NCBI GenBank assembly: GCA_007695295.1
Contig: REEB01000168.1
Coordinates: forward strand, 1 to 64,000
Direction of reading: 5' to 3'
DNA from: Puniceicoccaceae bacterium
GTDB taxonomy: Bacteria; Verrucomicrobiota; Verrucomicrobiia; Opitutales; Opitutaceae
DNA length: 64,000 nt
The position numbers were made by a program, and so were the translations under genes. Below the pieces are notes generated by a model that was not told where the DNA came from, did no database searches, and worked only from the letters and a program-made list of their open reading frames with translations. The number at the start of each line of letters is the position of its first letter. The stretch's first letter is position 1. Below are positions 1 through 8,647 of the stretch, piece after piece.

Positions 1-887
1 AGGCGGCCGCCGCACTCGCGGCGGATGAAGCGGATGATCTCCGTGGATCGGGTTCTCAGGGGTCTTCCGCTCAACCCGCCGGCTTGGTCCGATGCGGCCG
101 GCACCCCCGTCCGCGCCAGCGTCGTATTGGTCGCAATAATACCGGCAAGCCCGTGTTCCAAGGCCAGGCCGAGGATGGTCCCGATGGCCCGGAAATCCAG
201 ATCCGGGGCGATCTTCAGCAAGAGGGGCACGGCCGCTTCGCCACTGCGACCGGCCCGCCCGCGGTTTTCCTCCCCCAGAGCGCCGAGCAGCTCGGCCAAC
301 CGGTCGCTCTCCTGAAGTTGGCGCAACTGGGGCGTATTCGGGCTGCTCACGTTGATCGCGATGTAGTCGGCCGCATCCGCCAGCAGCCGGAAGGAGCCCA
401 GGTAATCCTCCACCGCTTCGTCCAGCCCCACCGTCCTTGATTTGCCGAGGTTGATGCCCAGGACCGGACCACCGCTCCGGGGACGACGCCGCAGGCGCGC
501 CGCCACCGCCTCCGCCCCTTCGTTGTTGAACCCCATCCGATTGACCAGTGCCTCCGCTTCCGGGTAGCGGAAGACCCGCGGGCGCTCGTTGCCGGGCTGC
601 CGCCGGTAGGTCACCGTGCCGATCTCCACATGCCCGAAGCCGAGTGCCCCCGCCCCGCGCCAGCAGACGCCGTTTTTGTCGAAACCGGCCGCCAGGCCCA
701 CCCGGTTGGGAAAATCGAGGCCGAACAGCCGCACCGGCCGCGCCCCCGCCGGCAACCGCAGGAGTGCCCGGGCCGCCCAGCGCACCGCCGGCAGGCTCAG
801 GAGCCGGAGCCCGTCGACGGCCCACTCATGGGCCTTCTCGGGATCCAGGCGAAATAACAGGGGGCGCAGCAAGGTTTCGTAGAGCAT
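1..887 (-). CDS. pyrD: Dihydroorotate dehydrogenase (quinone), class 2, 3' end cut by window
   Basis: Oxidises dihydroorotate to orotate with quinone as acceptor, the membrane-linked fourth step of pyrimidine synthesis. The first 295 or so residues are visible. The N-terminal LLRPLLFRLDPEKAH helix is the membrane-associating part typical of class 2 enzymes. FMN-barrel motifs follow: VGLAAGFDKNG near residue 63, GINLGKS near 144, and NVSSPNT, whose second serine (about 182) is the class 2 catalytic base. ATNTT and GGLSGRPL near the cut end belong to the FMN-phosphate site. The ATG at 887 gives the usual family start, although the frame stays open further upstream. The last roughly 45 residues lie outside the window. 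Confidence 0.95.
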   Translation of the reverse strand, partial: MLYETLLRPLLFRLDPEKAHEWAVDGLRLLSLPAVRWAARALLRLPAGARPVRLFGLDFPNRVGLAAGFDKNGVCWRGAGALGFGHVEIGTVTYRRQPGNERPRVFRYPEAEALVNRMGFNNEGAEAVAARLRRRPRSGGPVLGINLGKSRTVGLDEAVEDYLGSFRLLADAADYIAINVSSPNTPQLRQLQESDRLAELLGALGEENRGRAGRSGEAAVPLLLKIAPDLDFRAIGTILGLALEHGLAGIIATNTTLARTGVPAASDQAGGLSGRPLRTRSTEIIRFIRRECGGR

Positions 888-1093
888 GGCACAGGCAATG
901 AAAGCGGATTTGTAACTCCAGCCGCTAAACTCAGCCTGCCGCCGCGTCGACAAAAGACAAGCGCCGCCGGATCAACGGCCTCGCGGTTCTCATTTCCGCT
1001 CCCCGAGCCCCCGGGCCGGGTCGCTGAATTTTATCTCGACGATGAGTTGACTCGTTTCCTCGCAGCCGTTTTTGCTCCAGCCAGTTCCACTCT

Positions 1094-1894
1094 ATGGCGA
1101 AATCTAAAACCAGACTTGAATGGTGTACCGTCCGCCTCGGCGAAGACGTAAATTGGTGGGTCCACGAAATCAGCGACGATGTCCAATGGGACATCGATGG
1201 CCTCAGTATCATCGACCCCCGCCAAGTTGCTCACATCATTGACTTGATCGAACCACTCCGCGACTACGGCTTTGAGCCCGATGTCATGGATCGGGCTTTC
1301 ATCCCCTTCCGTATCGACAAGGATCTCGGCAAGGGATTCATCCGACTCGTCCGCACCAAGGAGTCCATCCTCGAGTCCGAGGATAAGCTTTTTGCCCTGC
1401 CCGATGTCATGGACGACGAAAACGGGCCTTACGCCGACTTTCTCGACCACGTCACCAAACTGCGGGTCAAGATGCTCAACGATGTCTTCGACTTCGAGCA
1501 GAAGCTCACCGTCGATGAGGTCGAGGAGGAGATCCGCGAAGGCGAAAACAACGAGTTCATCGAAGGCAAGGCAGTCCATCTCTTCACCGAGATCTGCGCC
1601 ATCCTCGATTATGTCCCCTCAGGCTGGGAAATCGATGACGAGGAGGACGGCGGCAAAAAAGCCGCCGAGGAGGAGGACGACTTTCCCGACATTGAAGACG
1701 CCGAGGGCGAGGAAGAACTCAAGGACGACAAAAGCCTCCGCTGGGACGAAGAGGAGGAGGAAGACGACTTTGATGAGGACCTCGAGGAGGAGGACGGCGA
1801 CGACCTCGGCGACGATGACGAGGAAGAAGAGGAGGAGGAGGAAGGCCTGGAAGACGAAGAGGAAAGCGACAAGCCGCCCCGCCGGCGCGGCTGA
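1094..1894 (+). CDS. Unknown protein with long polyacidic C-terminal tail
   Basis: A 266-residue protein I cannot assign to a family. Residues 1 to about 175 look folded, with a Trp-rich start (WCTVRLGEDVNWWVHEI) and mixed hydrophobic segments. From about residue 178 the chain becomes almost pure Asp/Glu, with runs such as EEEEEDDFDEDLEEE, and ends in the basic PPRRRG. There is no signal peptide or membrane segment, so it is probably cytoplasmic. Acidic tails of this kind occur on proteins that bind basic partners or nucleic-acid-binding proteins, but no function can be inferred from that alone. It is divergent from pyrD and abuts the convergent glycosyltransferase gene with no gap. Confidence 0.75.
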   Translation: MAKSKTRLEWCTVRLGEDVNWWVHEISDDVQWDIDGLSIIDPRQVAHIIDLIEPLRDYGFEPDVMDRAFIPFRIDKDLGKGFIRLVRTKESILESEDKLFALPDVMDDENGPYADFLDHVTKLRVKMLNDVFDFEQKLTVDEVEEEIREGENNEFIEGKAVHLFTEICAILDYVPSGWEIDDEEDGGKKAAEEEDDFPDIEDAEGEEELKDDKSLRWDEEEEEDDFDEDLEEEDGDDLGDDDEEEEEEEEGLEDEEESDKPPRRRG

Positions 1895-2989
1895 TCAAAC
1901 CCCTCGCAGCTCCTCCAGCACCTTTCGCGCACATTCCCCCCACCCCGGCACCCACCGGGCCCGGGCCTGCGCCCGCAGCTCCCGCAAATGGGCCGGATCG
2001 GTCAAGAGCCTTTCCATGGCTGCCGCCAGATCGTCCGGACCCGCATCAGGATCAAAGAGGACGCAACCACCGTCCGCGGCCGTTTCCCGATGGGCCGGGA
2101 GGGCGCTGGCCAGGCAGGGCGTGCCCGACGCGATCGACTCCAGCAGGGGCAATCCGCAGCCTTCCGCCCGCGAAGCCACCACCGTGAACGCGGCCGCCTG
2201 GTAAAGCCCCTCCAGTTCCCGGTCGCCACAGCGCAGCCGGTGCTCGAGGGGATACCCGGCGCGGCGCAACCGTTTCAACTCAGCGGCGAGCGGCCGACCA
2301 AACTCCGGATTCACCCGGCCGGCCAGAAGCAGCCGGAAGGCGCACCCTTTGTCCCAAAGCCTCCGGGCTGCTTCCGCGATCAGCGCCTGATTTTTCCGGG
2401 GCTCGACGATACCGACCCCCAGCACCAGGGACGGTGCGTCCTGCTCCGGCTCAGGCGCTGGGCTTGTCGCCGTCCCCCGGAACTCCGCTCCCGCCCACAC
2501 CACCGCAATGGAGGGTCGGGAGGTAGCCTCCAGCCAGTTCCAATACCCCTCCAGGCAGGCCGCCATCGCCCGGGTGAAAACAAACACCCGATCGTGGACA
2601 AGCAGCCCACGAAGATGATGAGGCATTCGCTCCACGCTTTTCGCCCAAGTGATCTCCGGAAGCTGCAGCGGGATGGCATCATGAAACCAGGCCGCCGTAT
2701 TCCAGGCCCTCCCGGCCAGAAACGACGCCGAGCCCGGCCGTTCCGCTTCCGCATAGACATCCGTGGTGAGAAACCAGTCGCCCGGAGAAGGGGGCGGCAG
2801 CCCCTTCCCCCCGTCGAGAACATAACCTCCGCGCCAGCGGCTCCAGTGCACTCCGACGAACCGCCCGCCCGCCTCGGAAATGGCCCCTTCCAGCGCACCG
2901 CCGAGGCTGAGAGCAACCCGCATCAGTCCGGAACGATGCCGGTGGCGGCGCGCGTTCGTCTGGTCGAAATAGAGCGTGAACGGCCTCAT
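1895..2989 (-). CDS. Glycosyltransferase, family 4 type (GT-B)
   Basis: Predicted retaining GT-B glycosyltransferase of about 364 residues. The C-terminal nucleotide-sugar domain has LVLGVGIVEPRKN (the strand that opens the donor domain), LLLAGRV, and the EGCGLPLLE element, which matches the E-x7-E motif of GT4 enzymes; SGTPCLAS follows. The ATG at 2989 is preferred over a TTG 12 bases upstream because it forms an ATGA overlap with the stop of the preceding glycosyltransferase, which implies coupled translation. It is the last gene of the asd-to-glycosyltransferase run. Acceptor and sugar are unknown. Confidence 0.85.
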   Translation of the reverse strand: MRPFTLYFDQTNARRHRHRSGLMRVALSLGGALEGAISEAGGRFVGVHWSRWRGGYVLDGGKGLPPPSPGDWFLTTDVYAEAERPGSASFLAGRAWNTAAWFHDAIPLQLPEITWAKSVERMPHHLRGLLVHDRVFVFTRAMAACLEGYWNWLEATSRPSIAVVWAGAEFRGTATSPAPEPEQDAPSLVLGVGIVEPRKNQALIAEAARRLWDKGCAFRLLLAGRVNPEFGRPLAAELKRLRRAGYPLEHRLRCGDRELEGLYQAAAFTVVASRAEGCGLPLLESIASGTPCLASALPAHRETAADGGCVLFDPDAGPDDLAAAMERLLTDPAHLRELRAQARARWVPGWGECARKVLEELRGV

Positions 2990-4233
2990 CGCCTCACCCA
3001 ACCAGCCTCAAGCGCCGCGAGCAGCCGGATCTGATTCAATGGCGCGGCGAATTCTTTCTCCACCCAGGCGCGCGCTTTTTGCCGGACGCGCCCGGCCAGT
3101 TCATCGTCCTGGGCCACCCGCCGCAGCGTGGCCACCCAGTCCTGCGGCTCTTCCAGCCGGTGAACGAAACCGTTGTCTCCATGTGCAATCACCTCGGGGA
3201 TGCCCGCCGCCGGGGTCGCCACCACCACCGTGCCCACCGCCATGGCTTCACCAATGGCATTGGGAAAGCCGTCTTGGTCGCCGTCCGGGGCAATCACCGA
3301 GGTGTGCAGGAGCACATCCGCCCAGCCGTGACGGTCCCAGACAGCTTCTTCCGAAACCTCGCCCATGAGATGGACACTGTCACTCAGTCCGGCTTCCGCC
3401 AGCGCCTGTTTGACCGCATCCTCCATCGGGCCGCCGCCCACGATGAGGGCCTCGAAGGGCAACCCGGCGGCCCGGAGCGCGGCATAGATCCGCACCTGCT
3501 CAAGGTAGCCTTTCTTCGGCACGAGTCGCCCGACCGCCAGCAGCCGCAGGGGGGTGCGGGGACTCCGCAGGGGTTTTATTTCGGGAAACCGATCAAGCCC
3601 CCTCCGCACCAGGACGATCCGGTCGCGCTCCACACCCCGCTCTTCCAGCCGTCGGCAACCCGCTTCCGTTGAGGTGCGCACCAGAAAAGCATCACGCGCT
3701 TTCTCCTCCAACAGCCAGTCCCCGCCGCGTTCATAGAGATCGTAGGCATGGGCGGCGAAGCTGTAGGGCCGGGCCAGCAGGCGTGCCGCCACCCAGGCGG
3801 CCGCCGCCGGCATGCTCGCCCAGACGGCGTGAAACTGCCACCGCCCCTCCCGGCGGCGGAAATCCGCCGCCAGCAGCACGCCCTGGCCCAATCCGCAGAG
3901 GTTTTCCCAGAAATTCAGCCAAGACCGCGGGCGGTGCCGGAATAACCTACCCACCATCGATCCCACCAGTTGCGGCTGCCGCCAGGCCTCCAGGGGCAAC
4001 CGCCAGAACAGCTCGAAGAGACGGCCTTTGTGGTGCCGCTGCACGGGAAGGCCGGCGAAGGCTTCATCACCCCGGTGCAAGGAGTGCAACTCCACCCGCA
4101 GCCCCAGCTCCCGCAGCGCCCGCACCTCCCGCTGCAGGAAGGTCTCCGTGGCCACCGGGAAGCGCGTGAACAGCAGCACCAGGGCCCCCTCGGGAGGCTG
4201 CCACGGCGAAGACTCTGGCAGGTTGGAAGCCAC
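2986..4233 (-). CDS. Glycosyltransferase, family 4 type (exopolysaccharide WcaL/AmsK-like)
   Basis: A 415-residue GT-B enzyme. The N-terminal acceptor domain opens with VLLFTRFPVATETFLQREV, the TRFPxxTETF pattern seen in colanic-acid-type transferases. The donor domain starts at LLAVGRLVPKKGY and carries the EGFPNAIGEAMA-like element (DGFPNAIGEAMAVG), where the E-x7-E first glutamate is replaced by Asp, then ATPAAGIPEVI. The start is a GTG only 6 bases after the stop of the upstream gene, and the gene overlaps the next by 4 bases, so it sits firmly in one operon. A role in building a surface glycan or glycolipid is inferred from its neighbours. Confidence 0.85.
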   Translation of the reverse strand: MASNLPESSPWQPPEGALVLLFTRFPVATETFLQREVRALRELGLRVELHSLHRGDEAFAGLPVQRHHKGRLFELFWRLPLEAWRQPQLVGSMVGRLFRHRPRSWLNFWENLCGLGQGVLLAADFRRREGRWQFHAVWASMPAAAAWVAARLLARPYSFAAHAYDLYERGGDWLLEEKARDAFLVRTSTEAGCRRLEERGVERDRIVLVRRGLDRFPEIKPLRSPRTPLRLLAVGRLVPKKGYLEQVRIYAALRAAGLPFEALIVGGGPMEDAVKQALAEAGLSDSVHLMGEVSEEAVWDRHGWADVLLHTSVIAPDGDQDGFPNAIGEAMAVGTVVVATPAAGIPEVIAHGDNGFVHRLEEPQDWVATLRRVAQDDELAGRVRQKARAWVEKEFAAPLNQIRLLAALEAGWVRR

Positions 4234-4239
4234 CGCAAC

Positions 4240-5451
4240 TCAGACCAGAGGAGCCGCCCGGGCCGCTTGCGCACTCGGACGAGGAAGCGGATGGGCCGCC
4301 TCCCGCGCCAGCGCGACCAGCTCCCGGATGACCCGCTCCGGCTCCTCTTCATAGCGCAGGCGCAAAAAACGGCCCTTCAACTCCGCAAAGGCGTCCTTTT
4401 CACGTATCCATCGCTCCAGAACACGCCGCAGATCATCGGACCGGCTGATCAGCACCGAGGCCCCGTCCTGCATGAAAAACTTCACCGTCAGCCGCTCCTG
4501 CGGCATGACCCCGCGGAAGCCATTGAGCAGGATCGGGCACCCGTAGTGGAGGGCTTTGGCGCAGGTGGTGGTGCCGCCGCGGCTCACCATTACGTCGCTG
4601 GCTTGGATGAGCAGGTGCATCTGCCGCGAATAGCCTTCCACCGAGCAGCGCAGCCGGGGATGGTGCCGCCGCCACTCCAGGACCTGGCGGTAGGCGCGCT
4701 GGTTTTTCCCGCACACCACCACCGCCTGGTAATGGTCACTGAGGGAAGCCAGTACTGGCAGGAGTTCGAGGTGGTTGTTGGCCCCGGAGCCGCCGGTGGC
4801 GAGAAAGACGGTGAACTTGTCCGGATCCAACCCGAGTTGCTCGCGGAACTGGCGGCGCCGGGGACCATCCAGCCTTTCCTCGTAAACACAGGGCGGCATG
4901 AGGTGACCGCGGACTTTGAGCCGGGCGGGCGGCAACCCGAGGCCGATCGCATAGTCCGCCGCCGTCCGCGTGCGCGAGAGGTAGAGATCGACCGTCGGCT
5001 CGACCCAGTTGCGACTGTAGCCGTAGCCGCCGGAAAACTCACTGCAGTAGGTGGCGCAACGGACGTTTTCCACCCCCAGCACTTCCCGGGCGGTCTGGAA
5101 AAAACCGCGGTTGAGACAGTCATGCACACTGAAGACGAGGTGCGGCCGGAAGTTTTTCAGCACCTCCCGGTAATAGGCGCCCCCCACGTGCACCCGGTCG
5201 CGGTTGAGCCACCCGTATGCCTCCACGATCCAGTAGAAGGGATGGTGAAACCAAGGCGCATGCTTTTGGATGAAGTTGTAGAAGTTGACGCCGAAGCGAT
5301 GCAGTCCGGCCGAGTCCTCCAGCATGCTCTCGATGTGAACTTCGACCTCCCAGCCGTAGAGCCGCCGCACCCATTGGGCGAAGGCCTCGGCCCGGGCGTC
5401 GTGGCCGCCGCCGGTGCTCGAGGTCAGAACAAGGATCCGCAATTGGGTCAT
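4240..5451 (-). CDS. MGDG-synthase-like lipid glycosyltransferase (GT28 type)
   Basis: A 403-residue protein resembling monogalactosyl- or glucosyl-diacylglycerol synthases and MurG-type enzymes. The N-terminal LVLTSSTGGGHDARAEA is the glycine-rich loop diagnostic of this group. The donor half carries FLATGGSGANNH and VSRGGTTTCAKALHYGCPIL, which corresponds to the GGxxTxxE region of MGDG synthases with Lys where Glu would stand. The ATG at 5451 is chosen because it places MTQLRILVLTSS at the N-terminus; an in-frame extension of 69 residues is Ala/Gly-rich and overlaps the SDR gene. It probably glycosylates a membrane lipid at the cytoplasmic face. Confidence 0.8.
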   Translation of the reverse strand: MTQLRILVLTSSTGGGHDARAEAFAQWVRRLYGWEVEVHIESMLEDSAGLHRFGVNFYNFIQKHAPWFHHPFYWIVEAYGWLNRDRVHVGGAYYREVLKNFRPHLVFSVHDCLNRGFFQTAREVLGVENVRCATYCSEFSGGYGYSRNWVEPTVDLYLSRTRTAADYAIGLGLPPARLKVRGHLMPPCVYEERLDGPRRRQFREQLGLDPDKFTVFLATGGSGANNHLELLPVLASLSDHYQAVVVCGKNQRAYRQVLEWRRHHPRLRCSVEGYSRQMHLLIQASDVMVSRGGTTTCAKALHYGCPILLNGFRGVMPQERLTVKFFMQDGASVLISRSDDLRRVLERWIREKDAFAELKGRFLRLRYEEEPERVIRELVALAREAAHPLPRPSAQAARAAPLV

Positions 5452-5456
5452 GGTGT

Positions 5457-6275
5457 TCAAAGTCCGTAATAGGCGCGCTGGCAGCGCCGCACCAGCCGCT
5501 GCGGGACCAACCGCGCCAGCAGAGGCGCCAAGCGGGCTTGAGCAAAACTCCCCGAGCGCACCACCCCGCCACGCCCGCGCTCCAGCGCCCGCCACAAATC
5601 CCGGGCAGCCCGCTCGGGCGGCGGCCCATTCGCCAGATGGTGCTCCAACCGCCGCCACACGGCTGCGGCCCGCGGATCGGCACTGCCATCAGTCGAGATG
5701 CTGGCCATCGCTTGATTGAAGTCGGTCCGGTAATCACCGGGTCGAAAATCGATCAGTTTGATCCCTGAATCCGCGAGTTCAACCTCCAAAGCCGCCGTCC
5801 AGGCGCAAAGCGCGGCCTTGGCCCCGGCATAGCCGCCCATCATCGGGATGGGAAATTCCGCCGCCAGGGAGGTCACGTTGACAATCCAACCCCGGCCCTT
5901 CGCCATCATCCCCGGCAGGGCCAGCCTCACCAAGGCCGCGGGCGCGTGAAACAGGACTTCCGCCTGGCGCCGGAGCGCGTCCCCGGCATCCGGCCCCGCC
6001 GCCGGAGAAAAAATCCCGAAGCCGGCATTGTTGACCAGCAGATCCACCCCCTCCCCTCCCGTGGCCGCCTCCACCTCCCCCCAGAGCCGCTCCGGGGCGC
6101 CGGGCGCCTCCAGATCGCAGCGCAGCCAGCGCAGGGTCGGCTCGGGCGCCGGCAACTCCTGGCGCGTGGTGGCAAGGACCTTGAGCCCGCCCTCCACCAG
6201 GCGGTGGCACACCGCCCTCCCCAACCCGGTGCGGCCTCCGGTGACGAGCGCACGGCGGGGAATCCTGTCAGACAT
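5457..6275 (-). CDS. Short-chain dehydrogenase/reductase
   Basis: A 272-residue classical SDR. The cofactor loop reads TGGRTGLGRAV near residue 11 (TGxxxGxG pattern), NNAGFGIF follows near 88, the catalytic Ser lies in NVTSLAAEF, and the catalytic Tyr and Lys lie in YAGAK. Arg residues after the glycine loop suggest NADP(H). The ATG at 6275 overlaps the stop of the ketosynthase gene by 8 bases, and the longer in-frame extension lacks a family-like N-terminus. Beside a ketosynthase, it is a plausible 3-oxoacyl or keto-sugar reductase, but the substrate cannot be read from the sequence. Confidence 0.9.
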   Translation of the reverse strand: MSDRIPRRALVTGGRTGLGRAVCHRLVEGGLKVLATTRQELPAPEPTLRWLRCDLEAPGAPERLWGEVEAATGGEGVDLLVNNAGFGIFSPAAGPDAGDALRRQAEVLFHAPAALVRLALPGMMAKGRGWIVNVTSLAAEFPIPMMGGYAGAKAALCAWTAALEVELADSGIKLIDFRPGDYRTDFNQAMASISTDGSADPRAAAVWRRLEHHLANGPPPERAARDLWRALERGRGGVVRSGSFAQARLAPLLARLVPQRLVRRCQRAYYGL

Positions 6276-7554
6276 GAGCCGGCAGGTCGGCGGAACGCAG
6301 CACCAAACTGGTGTTGGCCCCGCCAAATCCGCTGCTGTTGCTGAGCGCAACCCGCGGAGGGCGATTGAGGGTGGTCCGGGGCAGGTTGAATCCCGCCGCC
6401 TCCGGGTCGGGCTCTTCCAAGTGAGCGCAGCCGGGCGTGAAGCCGCCTTGCATGGCCAGCAAACAGAAGGCCGCTTCCATCAGGCTGGCCAGGGAAAGAC
6501 CGTGCCCGGTGAGGGCCTTGGTGCTGCTGATCGAGGGCCGGCCCGCCAGCGGACCGAAGACGGTCTTGATCGCTCTTAACTCGCTGGTGTCGCCGATCAG
6601 GGTCGAGGTGGCATGGGCGTTGATGTAGTCCACCGCCTCCAGCCCAACCCCCGCATCCGCGAGGGCATGGCGCATCGCCCGCACCAAACCTTCGCCATCG
6701 GGATGCGAGATGGCCACATTGTGGCCGTCGGAGGCTTGGCCCCAACCGGCAATTTCACCGTAGACGCGGGCTCCACGCTCCCGGGCCAGATCCTCCCGCT
6801 CCACCACCATGACCGCCCCCCCGCCGGTCCCGACAAAGCCGTCCCGCCGCCGGTCAAAGGGCCGCGAGGCGGTGTCCGGGTCCCGACTCAGCGTCAGGGC
6901 GCGCATCCCCGCAAAGGGCAGGATGCTGTCGCGGTTGCAGTCTTCACCGGCCACGACGAGCATCCGCCGCTGCCGGCCCGAGCGGATTTCCTCCACCGCA
7001 TAGCCGAGGGCATGGCCGGAGGAAGCGCAGGCCGACGAAAACCCGCAGGAGGCGCCTTTGATTTTGAAGGCCGCCACGAGGTTGAAACTCAGTGTCCCCG
7101 CGATCGAGGCCACGATCCCGAGCGGGTGGCAGCGCATCACGCCGAGGCGGTCCATGCGTTGAAAATTCCGGTGCATCAAAAAGGGCGATCCACCCGAGGC
7201 GGTGAACATGCCCGTCTCCGGCTCGCTCAGGTCGGCGGCGTCCAGCCCGGCGTCCCGGATCGCCTGCAAAAGGGCATGCCAAACATAGAGACCGTGCGGC
7301 GGCAGCCCGCGGATGATCTCCCGCTTCAACCTCATGCCTTCCGGGTAGGTCCAGTCTTCGGGGTCGGTCGAGTCCACCCCGAAGCCTTTGACCGTGCCCA
7401 CCACCCGGACCGGTGAATCCGGAGTGTCATACTCCGGAGGACATTCGAAGCCGTGGCGCAGCTCCCGCAAGGCCTCCGTCACCGTGGCCAGGTCATTGCC
7501 GATGCTGGTGACCAGCCCGATCCCCGTGACGACGACTTTCGGCCGGGCGCTCAT
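6268..7554 (-). CDS. Beta-ketoacyl-ACP synthase II-like condensing enzyme
   Basis: A 428-residue thiolase-fold condensing enzyme related to FabF. It starts VVVTGIGLVTSIGND, has the nucleophile cysteine at about residue 176 (GFSSACASSG), and the two catalytic histidines in NAHATST and KALTGHG. FabF joins malonyl-ACP to an acyl-ACP. No acyl-carrier protein or malonyl transferase lies nearby; the neighbours are an SDR and three glycosyltransferases, so it may be a pathway-specific paralogue making an unusual acyl or aryl chain rather than the housekeeping enzyme. It follows asd by 64 bases on the same strand. Confidence 0.88.
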   Translation of the reverse strand: MSARPKVVVTGIGLVTSIGNDLATVTEALRELRHGFECPPEYDTPDSPVRVVGTVKGFGVDSTDPEDWTYPEGMRLKREIIRGLPPHGLYVWHALLQAIRDAGLDAADLSEPETGMFTASGGSPFLMHRNFQRMDRLGVMRCHPLGIVASIAGTLSFNLVAAFKIKGASCGFSSACASSGHALGYAVEEIRSGRQRRMLVVAGEDCNRDSILPFAGMRALTLSRDPDTASRPFDRRRDGFVGTGGGAVMVVEREDLARERGARVYGEIAGWGQASDGHNVAISHPDGEGLVRAMRHALADAGVGLEAVDYINAHATSTLIGDTSELRAIKTVFGPLAGRPSISSTKALTGHGLSLASLMEAAFCLLAMQGGFTPGCAHLEEPDPEAAGFNLPRTTLNRPPRVALSNSSGFGGANTSLVLRSADLPAHV

Positions 7555-7618
7555 GCGGGTGCCGCCGCGCGGCGACGTGAAAAGCGGCGGGCCGGTTGTG
7601 GGCGGGGATGCGCTGCCG

Positions 7619-8647
7619 TCATGCCGCGGAGGTGGTCTTCAGGCGGGACTTGCGGTGCAGGAGTTCCGCGATCTGGAGCGCGTTCAAGGCCGCCCCTTTC
7701 CAAAGCTGATCCCCCACTACCCAAAGCGCGAGGCCGTTGGCGAAGGCACGGTCGATGCGCAGGCGGCCGACCGCACAGGCTTCGCGGCCCGCCCAGTCCA
7801 CCGGCATCGGGTAGCGGTTTTCGCCGGGGTCGTCCTCCAGCTCCACGCCGGGAAAATCCGCGATCGCCGCCCGCGCCCGCCCGAGATCCACGGGTTTCTC
7901 AAATTCGGCGTGGAGAGCGATCGAATGCGCCCGGAAGACCGGCACCCGCACGCAGGTACAGGAAACCTTGAGATTCGGCAGGCCGAGGATTTTGCGGCCT
8001 TCGTTTTCCATCTTCATCTCTTCCCGGGTGTAGCCGGAGTCGAGAAATCGATCCACGTGGGGCAGCAAATTGAAGGCGATCGGGTGCGGGTAAACCTCCG
8101 GCGCCGCCGGCGACGCCTCGCACCAGGCCCGGACCTGCCGCTCCAGCTCCGCCATCGCCGCCGCCCCGGTGCCCGAGACCGCCTGGTAGGTGGCCGCGAT
8201 GACCCGCTTCAATCCGAACGCACGGTGCAGGGGATAAAGTCCCATCAAGGCGATGGCGGTGGAGCAGTTGGGATTGGCGATGATGCCTTCGTGCTCCAAC
8301 GCCGCCCCGGGGTTGATCTCCGGCACCACCAAGGGCACCCGCTCGTCCATCCGGAAGGCCGAACTGTTGTCGATCACAAGGCAGCCGCGCTTCACCGCCT
8401 CCGGCGCCAGCTCCCGCGAGAGCCCGGCCCCGGCGCTGAAAATGGCCGCATCCAGTCCGTCAAAGGCCTCCGGGGTCGCCTCCCGCACCGTGACTTCGCC
8501 CCCGGCGAAGGACAGGACCTTGCCCGCCGAACGCGCCGAGGCCAGGGCCACCACTTCCCCCAGCGGCAGTTCCCTGCCCGGTAGAAGCGACAACAACGCT
8601 TGACCCACCGCTCCGGTGGCGCCGACGATTCCGATTCGATACTTCAT
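7619..8647 (-). CDS. asd: Aspartate-semialdehyde dehydrogenase
   Basis: Reduces aspartyl-4-phosphate to aspartate semialdehyde with NADPH, feeding lysine/diaminopimelate, methionine and threonine synthesis. At 342 residues it has full family length. It opens with the Rossmann motif IGIVGATGAVGQ; the catalytic Cys is about residue 128 in NPNCSTA, and the catalytic His is in VFRAHSIALH. A GGAG ribosome-binding site lies about 8 bases before the ATG. The start codon overlaps that of the divergent L,D-transpeptidase-like gene by two bases. It may be the first gene of the run into the ketosynthase and glycosyltransferases. Confidence 0.97.
   Translation of the reverse strand: MKYRIGIVGATGAVGQALLSLLPGRELPLGEVVALASARSAGKVLSFAGGEVTVREATPEAFDGLDAAIFSAGAGLSRELAPEAVKRGCLVIDNSSAFRMDERVPLVVPEINPGAALEHEGIIANPNCSTAIALMGLYPLHRAFGLKRVIAATYQAVSGTGAAAMAELERQVRAWCEASPAAPEVYPHPIAFNLLPHVDRFLDSGYTREEMKMENEGRKILGLPNLKVSCTCVRVPVFRAHSIALHAEFEKPVDLGRARAAIADFPGVELEDDPGENRYPMPVDWAGREACAVGRLRIDRAFANGLALWVVGDQLWKGAALNALQIAELLHRKSRLKTTSAA

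Noticed and set aside
1609-1932. A serine-rich minus-strand frame of 107 codons.
   Set aside because: It is the complement of the polyacidic tail codons and has no independent support.
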